From positions 1-11,822 of the forward strand of contig JASHSZ010000166.1 in NCBI GenBank assembly GCA_030040815.1: a stretch of 11,822 nucleotides of DNA, in the 5' to 3' direction. The notes beneath the pieces are model-generated. The model ran no database searches and was not told the origin of the DNA. It worked only from the letters and a program-made list of their open reading frames with translations. The translations under genes and the position numbers were made by a program. Positions 6,681 to 11,822 of the stretch are shown piece after piece. Position 1 is the first letter of the stretch, and every line of letters begins with the position of its first letter. The stretch comes from Streptosporangiaceae bacterium (GTDB lineage: Bacteria > Actinomycetota > Actinomycetes > Streptosporangiales > Streptosporangiaceae).

Positions 6681-6713
6681 CGCGCGAGGGTCAGCATCAC
6701 CCAGCCTCGCGCG
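6681..6713. repeat. Perfect 9-bp inverted repeat straddling the 3' breakpoint of the transketolase remnant
   Basis: CGCGCGAGG (6681-6689) and CCTCGCGCG (6705-6713) form a perfect stem around a 15-base loop. Transketolase similarity stops at about 6699, inside the loop. The hairpin ends 60 bases before tal, within the coding part of the remnant, and has no T-tract. It could mark how the deletion arose, or act on the mRNA upstream of tal. Confidence 0.55.
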
Positions 6714-6759
6714 GGTGACCACGACCGAATCGACTCAGGTAAGAACCGCGCACGAGGGC

Positions 6760-6764
6760 AGGAG
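6760..6764 (+). promoter_or_regulatory. Ribosome binding site of tal (AGGAG)
   Basis: AGGAG with an 8-base spacer to ATG 6773 is a near-ideal Shine-Dalgarno sequence. It lies inside the end of the transketolase remnant, so tal can initiate on its own as well as by coupling. It fixes the tal start. Confidence 0.8.
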
Positions 6765-6772
6765 CGATTGAC

Positions 6773-7891
6773 ATGACGACACAGACTGACACTCTCGCCC
6801 AGCTCACCGAGATGGGCGTGTCGATATGGCTCGACGACATCAGTCGCGAGCGGCTCACCACCGGCAACCTGGCCTCGCTCGTGCGGGACATGCACGTGCG
6901 CGGCGTGACCTCGAACCCGACCATCTTTGCCAAGGCGCTGTCGAGCAGCAACGCGTACGCGGGGCAGGTCGCCGACCTTGCGGTGCGCGCCGTCGACGTC
7001 GGGGAAGCCTCCCGGCTGATCACCACGTATGACATCCGGTGGGCGTGCGACGTGCTGCGGCCGGTCTATGACGACAGCGCGGGGGTCGACGGACGGGTGT
7101 CCCTCGAGGTCGACCCGCGACTGGCCCGCGAGACGCGGGAGACGATCGCGGAGGCGCGGGCGCTGTGGTGGACGGTGGACCGGCCGAATCTCTTCATCAA
7201 GATCCCGGCCACCAAGCAGGGGCTGCCGGCCATCACCCAGTGCCTGTCCGAGGGCATCAGCGTCAACGTAACGCTGATCTTCGCGCTGGAACGGTACGGC
7301 GAGGTCATCGACGCGTTCATGGCCGGCCTGGAAGCCGCCTCGGATGCCGACGTGGCGACTCTCGGATCGGTCGCGTCGTTCTTCGTCAGCCGGGTGGACA
7401 CCGAGGTGGACGACCGGCTGGACAAGATCGGCACGCCGGATGCGCACGCGCTGCGCGGCACCGCAGCGCTCGCCAACGCCAGGCTTGCCTATGAGCTCTA
7501 CGAGGAGAGGTTCGCCACGCCGCGCTGGGATGCGCTGGCCTCGCGCGGCGCCCGACGGCAGCGCCCGCTGTGGGCATCGACCAGCGTCAAGGACCCGTCC
7601 TTCGCCGACACCAGGTACGTGACCGAGCTGGCCGCGCCAGGCACCGTCAACACGATGCCCGAGGCGACTATGCACGCGACCGCAGACCACGGCAAGCTGC
7701 ACGGCAACGCCATCGCCGGCACCTACGAGCAGTCGCGTGAGGTGTTCAGGCAGCTTGAGGCGCTCGGCGTGCACTATGACGACGTTGTGACCGTGCTGGA
7801 GAACGAGGGCGTGGAGAAATTTGACGCGTCCTGGAAGGAGCTGCTGGACACGATCAGCCGGGAGATGGCCACGGGCGGTAGCGGGACATGA
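6773..7891 (+). CDS. tal: Transaldolase
   Basis: The 372-residue cytoplasmic enzyme moves a dihydroxyacetone unit between sedoheptulose 7-phosphate and glyceraldehyde 3-phosphate in the non-oxidative pentose-phosphate pathway. It is the longer actinobacterial/cyanobacterial type of TIM-barrel transaldolase. Schiff-base Lys143 lies in [12 protein letters not shown]; the N-terminal IWLDD (18-22), TSNPTIF (46-52), [13 protein letters not shown] (163-175) and ASTSVKDP (268-275) are all family motifs. Length is normal and no catalytic residue appears lost. ATG 6773 has an AGGAG site and overlaps the stop of the transketolase remnant; its own stop overlaps zwf ATG by 4 bases (ATGA). With transketolase gone from this operon, the enzyme depends on a transketolase made elsewhere to complete the cycle. 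Confidence 0.97.
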   Translation: MTTQTDTLAQLTEMGVSIWLDDISRERLTTGNLASLVRDMHVRGVTSNPTIFAKALSSSNAYAGQVADLAVRAVDVGEASRLITTYDIRWACDVLRPVYDDSAGVDGRVSLEVDPRLARETRETIAEARALWWTVDRPNLFIKIPATKQGLPAITQCLSEGISVNVTLIFALERYGEVIDAFMAGLEAASDADVATLGSVASFFVSRVDTEVDDRLDKIGTPDAHALRGTAALANARLAYELYEERFATPRWDALASRGARRQRPLWASTSVKDPSFADTRYVTELAAPGTVNTMPEATMHATADHGKLHGNAIAGTYEQSREVFRQLEALGVHYDDVVTVLENEGVEKFDASWKELLDTISREMATGGSGT

Positions 7892-9432
7892 GACCCAATC
7901 CGCTGCGCGATCCGCGTGACCGGAGGATCCCGCGGCTCGCCGGCCCCTGCGTGCTCGTGCTCTTCGGCGTCACGGGCGACCTCGCGAGCAAGAAGCTGCT
8001 GCCGGCCATCTACGACCTGGCCAACCGAGGGCTGCTGCCTCCTGGCTTCTCACTCGTCGGCTTCGCGCGGCGGGGCTGGACCGACGCCGACTTCGAGCAC
8101 GTCACGCACGATGCGGTCAAGGCGCATGCGCGGACCCCGTTCCGCGAGGATGTGTGGAACCAGCTCGCGGAGGGCATGAGGTTCGTTCAGGGCGAGTTCG
8201 ACGACGACGCAGCCTTCGATCACCTCGCGCAGACGGTGGCGGAGCTGGACGCAGAGCGCGGCACAGGTGGCAACTACGCCTTCTACCTGTCCATCCCGCC
8301 CAACGCGTTCCCGGTTGTGGTGCGGCAGCTCAAGCGGTCTGGGCTGTCCCAGCCAGCGCAGCCCGTCGAGGGGCAGACCTCCGGCCGGCCCTGGCGACGG
8401 GTCGTCATCGAGAAGCCGTTCGGTCACGACCTGGCCAGCGCGCGGGAACTGAACGCGATGCTCGACGCGGTGTTCCCGCCGAGCGCAGTGTTCAGGATCG
8501 ACCACTACCTCGGCAAGGAGACGGTGCAGAACCTGCTGGCCATGCGCTTCTCCAACACCCTGTTCGAGCCGATCTGGAACCGCCGCTATGTCGACCACGT
8601 GCAGATCACCATGGCCGAGGACATCGGCATCGGCGGCCGGGCTGGCTACTACGACGGGATCGGCGCAGCCCGAGACGTGATCCAGAATCACCTGCTCCAG
8701 CTGCTAGCGCTCACCGCGATGGAGGAGCCGCTGTCGTTTGCAGCCGAGTCGCTGCGCGCCGAGAAGGAGAAGGTCCTCGCTGCCGTCCAGATCCCCGCCG
8801 ACATCGCGGCGGGGACCGCGCGCGGCCAGTACTCGGCCGGCTGGCAGGGCGGCATCGAGGTGCGCGGGTTCCTCGAGGAAGACGGGATCCCGGCTGACTC
8901 GGCCACGGAGACGTACGCGGCGCTGCGGCTGACCATCGACAACAGGCGATGGGCGGGGGTGCCGTTCTACCTGCGCACGGGGAAGCGGCTGCCGACCAGG
9001 ATGACGGAGATCGCGGTCATGTTCCAGCGCGCGCCGCACCTGCCGTTCGATGCCACCGACACCCGCGAGCTCGGCCAGAACGCTCTGGTCATCCGGGTGC
9101 AGCCGGACGAGGGGATCACCCTGCGGTTCGGCTCCAAGGTGCCCGGCTCCGCGATGGAGGTTCGGGATGTCAACATGGACTTCGCCTATGGCGAGTCGTT
9201 CACCGAGTCGAGCCCGGAAGCCTATGAGCGGCTGCTGCTCGACGTCCTCATCGGCGACCCGCCGTTGTTCCCGCGGCAGGAAGAGGTCGAGCTGTCGTGG
9301 CAAATCCTCGACCCGATCGAGGATTTCTGGGCCGGCCATGACAAACCAGAGCAGTATCCGGCCGGTACGGCCGGGCCGGACAGCGCCGAAGCGCTGCTCG
9401 CCAGGGACGGGCGGAGCTGGCGGCGGCTGTAG
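7888..9432 (+). CDS. zwf: Glucose-6-phosphate dehydrogenase
   Basis: The 514-residue cytoplasmic enzyme oxidises glucose 6-phosphate to 6-phosphoglucono-lactone with reduction of NADP(+), feeding the oxidative pentose-phosphate branch. The N-terminal Rossmann motif is [19 protein letters not shown] (26-44), with Gly-x-x-Gly-Asp-Leu at 27-32. EKPFG is at 175-179, and the active-site signature RIDHYLGKE at 203-211 carries His206. The probable catalytic base is His237 in YVDHVQIT, equivalent to His240 of the Leuconostoc enzyme. The C-terminal domain is complete to the end (length is normal). ATG 7888 overlaps the tal stop, so the gene is probably translated by coupling; only a poor Shine-Dalgarno (GCGGGAC) is present. 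The first 18 residues are basic and less conserved. OpcA, encoded next, is its known partner in actinobacteria. Confidence 0.98.
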   Translation: MRPNPLRDPRDRRIPRLAGPCVLVLFGVTGDLASKKLLPAIYDLANRGLLPPGFSLVGFARRGWTDADFEHVTHDAVKAHARTPFREDVWNQLAEGMRFVQGEFDDDAAFDHLAQTVAELDAERGTGGNYAFYLSIPPNAFPVVVRQLKRSGLSQPAQPVEGQTSGRPWRRVVIEKPFGHDLASARELNAMLDAVFPPSAVFRIDHYLGKETVQNLLAMRFSNTLFEPIWNRRYVDHVQITMAEDIGIGGRAGYYDGIGAARDVIQNHLLQLLALTAMEEPLSFAAESLRAEKEKVLAAVQIPADIAAGTARGQYSAGWQGGIEVRGFLEEDGIPADSATETYAALRLTIDNRRWAGVPFYLRTGKRLPTRMTEIAVMFQRAPHLPFDATDTRELGQNALVIRVQPDEGITLRFGSKVPGSAMEVRDVNMDFAYGESFTESSPEAYERLLLDVLIGDPPLFPRQEEVELSWQILDPIEDFWAGHDKPEQYPAGTAGPDSAEALLARDGRSWRRL

Positions 9433-9463
9433 CGCTGCTGCGATGTCGCCGGAGTGCCGCGCC

Positions 9464-9478
9464 GCCGCCGCTGGCGGC
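9464..9478 (+). other. Intercistronic hairpin between zwf and opcA
   Basis: GCCGCC-GCT-GGCGGC is a perfect 6-bp stem with a 3-base loop in the 81-base gap between zwf and opcA. There is no T-run, so complete termination is unlikely; it could protect the upstream mRNA end or reduce read-through. In this GC-rich, repetitive CCG stretch it may also be incidental. Confidence 0.35.
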
Positions 9479-9494
9479 CCGGCGCGGGAACCCC

Positions 9495-9504
9495 GGAGGG
9501 GAGG
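9495..9504 (+). promoter_or_regulatory. Strong double ribosome binding site of opcA
   Basis: GGAGGGGAGG contains two adjacent GGAGG cores. The second ends 9 bases before ATG 9514. It decides the start of opcA at 9514 over the longer in-frame start upstream at 9454. It also suggests opcA is translated independently of zwf, unlike the overlapping genes before it. Confidence 0.8.
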
Positions 9505-9513
9505 AATGGACCG

Positions 9514-10428
9514 ATGCTCACCGATCTGACAGACACCACCACAGCGGACATCCGCTCTGCACTCGCCAGGGCGCAGGGCCAGTTGGGCGGGCCTGCTACC
9601 GGGGTGGTGCTCAACCTGATCATCGTGACAGACGAGTCCGGTCAGCATGACGCCGTGCGGGCCGCCAGCCAGGCCGGCCGCGAGCATCCGTGCCGGGTGC
9701 TCGGCGTCATCGCCAGGGAGTCGCGGACCACGTCCAGGCTCGACGCTGAGATCAGGTCGGGCGAGGGCACGCCGGGCCAGACCGTTTTGCTGCGACTGTA
9801 CGGGCCGATGAGCGAGCACGCCGACTCGGTGATCACGCCGCTGCTGGTCCCCGATACCCCGGTGGTGACGTGGTGGCACGGCACGATCCCGGCGGTGCCG
9901 TCGGCGCAGCCGCTCGGCGTGCTCGCCCAGCGCCGGGTCACCGACGCGGCCAGGGCAAGGGAACCGGTGGCGGCGCTCGCCGCGCTAAGCGCCGGGTACG
10001 AGCCCGGCGATACCGACTTCAGCTGGACCCGGGCGACACCGTGGCGGTCGCTGCTCGCCGCAACCGTGGACCAGGAGCCATACGCCATCAGGGGCGGCGA
10101 GGTCATCGCCGAGGAGCGCAACCCCACGGCCGATCTGGTCACGGCCTGGCTTCGGAGCAAGCTGGACGCGCCGTTCAGCCGCGAAACGTCGGCTGGTCCG
10201 GGCATCACCGAGGTCGCGCTCCAGACCGACGCGGGCCGCATCGTCATCAGCCGGCCCGACGGCCGGGTGGCGACGCTGTCCAGGCCTGGCCAGCCGGACC
10301 GGCATGTGGCGCTGCACCGCCGCGATATCGCCGACCTGCTGGCAGAGGAGCTGCGCCGGCTGGACCCGGATGAGGTGTACGCCGAGGCGCTGGCGCTCGT
10401 CGCAGGGATCCCGGCGACGACGGGGTAA
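9514..10428 (+). CDS. opcA: Glucose-6-phosphate dehydrogenase assembly protein OpcA
   Basis: The 304-residue cytoplasmic protein is an OpcA homologue. OpcA is needed for assembly or redox activation of glucose-6-phosphate dehydrogenase in cyanobacteria and is a conserved zwf partner in actinobacteria. Family features are the start MLTDLTDTTTADI, REHPCRV (56-62) with Cys60, the LLVPDTPVVTWW block (110-121) and TDFSWTRATPWRSLLA (167-182). Length is normal. Start ATG 9514 follows a strong GGAGG site; similarity to known OpcA proteins also starts here. It lies 81 bases after zwf with a small hairpin between. 6-Phosphogluconolactonase (pgl/devB), commonly the next gene, is absent; a channel-like gene follows instead. 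The TAA stop is in frame with that next gene. Confidence 0.96.
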   Translation: MLTDLTDTTTADIRSALARAQGQLGGPATGVVLNLIIVTDESGQHDAVRAASQAGREHPCRVLGVIARESRTTSRLDAEIRSGEGTPGQTVLLRLYGPMSEHADSVITPLLVPDTPVVTWWHGTIPAVPSAQPLGVLAQRRVTDAARAREPVAALAALSAGYEPGDTDFSWTRATPWRSLLAATVDQEPYAIRGGEVIAEERNPTADLVTAWLRSKLDAPFSRETSAGPGITEVALQTDAGRIVISRPDGRVATLSRPGQPDRHVALHRRDIADLLAEELRRLDPDEVYAEALALVAGIPATTG

Positions 10429-10494
10429 TTGGCCATCGGCGCCGTCGGCCGTCGGCACGTGAATTGGCGACTGGCGGCCCGGATGGCTGACGGC

Positions 10495-10515
10495 AATGGC
10501 GGCCTCCGTGCCATT
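10495..10515. promoter_or_regulatory. Dyad AATGGC-N9-GCCATT abutting the promoter of the RCK channel-like gene
   Basis: A perfect 6-bp inverted repeat lies between opcA and the next gene, its right arm overlapping the first base of the proposed -10 box at 10515. It could be an operator, or a weak hairpin at the end of the opcA message; there is no T-tract. Chance occurrence is possible. Confidence 0.3.
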
Positions 10516-10520
10516 AAGAT
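10515..10520 (+). promoter_or_regulatory. Putative -10 box (TAAGAT) for a leaderless RCK channel-like mRNA
   Basis: TAAGAT is the best -10 match in the window and ends exactly 7 bases before GTG 10528, with CGCTTTT between and no Shine-Dalgarno sequence. No good -35 was seen. It supports GTG 10528 as the start, over ATG 10483, GTG 10459 and TTG 10429 in the same open frame. Confidence 0.55.
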
Positions 10521-10527
10521 CGCTTTT

Positions 10528-11822
10528 GTGCCACCGCAGCCAGCTGAGCTGACCGACCACGTCGTCATCTGCGGCGCGAACGCCCTCACCACACGGATGG
10601 CCGAAGAGCTGACTGCTCGCTACGGGTTAGCGGTGACCGTCGTCGTGCCGTCCGCCGCCGACCTGCAGGCGGCGCGGATGATGGCCATGCCGGGTGTGCG
10701 CCTTCTCGAGCGGGCCGTGCTGGACAGCGACGCATTCATCGATGCCGGGCTGCCCACCGCCCGCGGGCTGGCGATCCTGCACGAGGACGATCTCGGCAAT
10801 TTCCACGCGGCGCTGCGTGCCCAGGAGCTCAGCCCGGGCATCCGCCTCGTCATCGCGATCTTCAACGTCGGGCTCGGCGTGCGGATTCGCAGCTTCTTCA
10901 CCAACTGCGCGGTGCTATCCCAGGCGCAGATGGCGGCGCCGTCGCTGGTCGCCGCGGCCCTCGGCGAGCCCGCGCCGAGCCACGTCCGGATGGCCGGGCG
11001 GACCATGTACGTGACTCGGCGGGAGAACGTCGGCGCGGGACAGATCGTCTGCGGCCTCGCGGCCAGCAGCGACGCCGAGACGCCCAGCCTGGCACCCGCC
11101 GACGATCCTTCGGCGGGCCTGGTGCTCGCCGTCGCGGATGGCACCCCGCGCAATCCGCTGTCGCGCCGGCGCCGCCGGCGATTGGGCGCGCCGCTCCGGT
11201 GGCTGCGTCGGATGTTCGGCACGCAGCTGGGGCTGATCTTCGCAGTCCTGCTCGTGGTGCTCGTTGTCGGCTTCGCGCTCCTGGGCATCGCCGCACAGGT
11301 GTCTTTTGCCAACGCGATCTACCTGACGCTGATGGACACGACCGGGGATGCGGTCCCCCAGATCAGCATTCCGTGGGCAGACAAGCTGGCCCAGATCCTG
11401 CTGACGTTTGACAGCCTGGCCTTCCTGCCGGTGGTCACGGCCGCGTTCGTCAGGTCGCGGCTGCCGGATGTCGCCGACCGTGACCAGCCGCCGTTGTCCG
11501 GTCACGTGATCGTCGCGGGACTCGGGACCGTTGGCACCCGCGTCGTCGGTCAGCTGCACGACCTCGGCCTCGAGGTCGTCGGCGTCGACAGGAGTGCTGA
11601 GGCGGCCGGCCTGCCGCTGGCCCGACAGCTGGGCGTGCGGATCGTCATTGGCGAGTCGCACCGCGAAGAGACGCTTCGGGCGGCGGGCATCGCCACGTGC
11701 AGGTCGCTGGTGTCAGTGACCAACAGCGACATCGCAAACCTCGAGACGGCGCTGACCGCCCGGGAGCTGGCCGCGGAGCCGCGCATCGTCGTGCGGCTGT
11801 ACGACGACGACCTGGCCGCGCG
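10528..11822 (+). CDS. RCK-2TM-RCK channel-like protein with non-canonical pore (partial, runs off the window)
   Basis: The first 431 residues are present; the 3' end is outside the window. Domain order: an N-terminal RCK/TrkA-N Rossmann fold (about 10-130) with a degenerate nucleotide motif (HVVICGANALTT, 11-22); a linker with a run of six Arg (213-218); a membrane helix (234-258); a short re-entrant loop (260-283); a second helix (284-308); then a second RCK domain with an intact GLGTVG motif (331-336), followed by VTNSDIANLETAL (397-409) and VVRLYDDD. This layout is that of actinobacterial NAD-binding, ion-channel-like proteins. The loop reads TLMDTTGDAVP where potassium channels have TVGYGD, so potassium selectivity cannot be assumed; related actinobacterial proteins, as I recall, also lack the canonical filter. 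Probably a plasma-membrane protein sensing a nucleotide. It is separated from opcA by 99 bases and has its own predicted promoter. Confidence 0.85.
   Translation, partial: MPPQPAELTDHVVICGANALTTRMAEELTARYGLAVTVVVPSAADLQAARMMAMPGVRLLERAVLDSDAFIDAGLPTARGLAILHEDDLGNFHAALRAQELSPGIRLVIAIFNVGLGVRIRSFFTNCAVLSQAQMAAPSLVAAALGEPAPSHVRMAGRTMYVTRRENVGAGQIVCGLAASSDAETPSLAPADDPSAGLVLAVADGTPRNPLSRRRRRRLGAPLRWLRRMFGTQLGLIFAVLLVVLVVGFALLGIAAQVSFANAIYLTLMDTTGDAVPQISIPWADKLAQILLTFDSLAFLPVVTAAFVRSRLPDVADRDQPPLSGHVIVAGLGTVGTRVVGQLHDLGLEVVGVDRSAEAAGLPLARQLGVRIVIGESHREETLRAAGIATCRSLVSVTNSDIANLETALTARELAAEPRIVVRLYDDDLAA

Larger units (their letters stand above)
6351..6776 (+). pseudogene. Transketolase remnant: linker piece joined to part of the C-terminal domain, coupled to tal
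   Basis: The 141-codon ORF is open but matches only two separated pieces of transketolase (about 700 residues). Residues ~10-41 ([20 protein letters not shown], then PAFP) resemble the linker before the pyrimidine domain (consensus like LPxGWexaLPxF). Residues ~42-116 ([45 protein letters not shown]) match the start of the C-terminal domain. The thiamine-diphosphate domain, the whole pyrimidine domain with its catalytic glutamate, and about the last 50 residues are missing; residues 117-141 look like former intergenic sequence. The product cannot be a working transketolase. Conserved TGSEV reads TGREV and ARVVSMP reads ATVVSMP, suggesting relaxed constraint. The position directly before tal is the normal place of tkt. 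The stop overlaps the tal ATG (ATGA), so translation may still feed tal. GTG 6351 is preceded by GAGAGGGA; ATG 6363 is an alternative. A functional single-domain protein is possible but less likely. Confidence 0.82.

Noticed and set aside
5334..6722. Long minus-strand ORF of 462 codons
   Set aside because: It lies opposite the hydrolase and the tkt remnant, has no recognisable motif, and is Arg/Pro/Ala/Gly-rich, as expected of antisense frames in high-GC DNA.
6351..6776. A complete short transketolase or a split transketolase subunit
   Set aside because: Split transketolases divide between the domains and keep the pyrimidine domain with the C-terminal part; here that domain is absent and the C-terminal domain is itself cut short.
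6650..7774. Minus-strand ORF of 374 codons opposite tal
   Set aside because: tal is securely identified on the + strand; the reverse frame is a GC-bias shadow without family features.
9454..9513. Longer start for OpcA at 9454
   Set aside because: The extra residues are Arg-rich and unlike OpcA, and the strong GGAGG site fits ATG 9514.
8704..9879. Minus-strand ORF of 391 codons opposite zwf and opcA
   Set aside because: It spans two well-supported + strand genes and shows no domain.
1..11822. CRISPR array, tRNA, rRNA, insertion sequence, prophage or defence genes
   Set aside because: No repeat-spacer pattern, cloverleaf, transposase, integrase, terminal repeats or defence domains were seen on either strand.

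Overview
The window is 11.8 kb of very GC-rich DNA (roughly 70%, with GC-rich third codon positions). Every recognisable gene lies on the + strand. The order ABC transporter - ctaA - (transketolase) - tal - zwf - opcA is a well-known actinobacterial chromosomal neighbourhood, and OpcA is essentially restricted to Actinomycetota plus some cyanobacteria. The organism is therefore a high-GC actinomycete. I cannot name a genus from the sequence.

Layout. (1) 31-1524: an S10 serine carboxypeptidase-like protein without a signal peptide. (2) 1566-4290: an ABC-2 type exporter (ATPase and permease) overlapping an RhtA/EamA-type exporter; the three are translationally linked. (3) 4319-5350: ctaA, heme A synthase. 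(4) 5427-6215: an alpha/beta hydrolase with an intact Ser-Asp-His triad. (5) 6351-10428: the pentose-phosphate operon. It starts with a severely shortened transketolase remnant of 141 codons, whose stop codon overlaps the start of tal; tal overlaps zwf by 4 bases, and opcA follows after 81 bases. (6) 10528-end: an RCK-2TM-RCK channel-like protein cut by the window edge. No tRNA, rRNA, insertion sequence, CRISPR array or phage gene was seen, and no non-coding stretch exceeds about 135 bases.

How the genes work together. Zwf, its partner OpcA and transaldolase supply NADPH and handle pentose-phosphate carbon. CtaA makes heme A for the aa3 oxidase. The ABC pair next to ctaA is a conserved actinobacterial association of unknown substrate. 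Transketolase, the usual first gene of the tkt-tal-zwf-opcA operon, appears to survive only as an in-frame scar made of two separated pieces of the normal protein. Expected neighbours ctaB (between ctaA and tkt) and pgl (after opcA) are not here.

The two observations most worth following are the open but collapsed transketolase ORF coupled to tal, and a recurrent promoter pattern. In the pattern, a TANNNT box ends 6-7 bases before an ATG or GTG, and ends 10 bases before the ctaA start. This predicts leaderless mRNAs for several genes, plus a three-codon leaderless upstream ORF ahead of the pentose-phosphate operon. I did not find a defence system or other wholly new multi-gene system.
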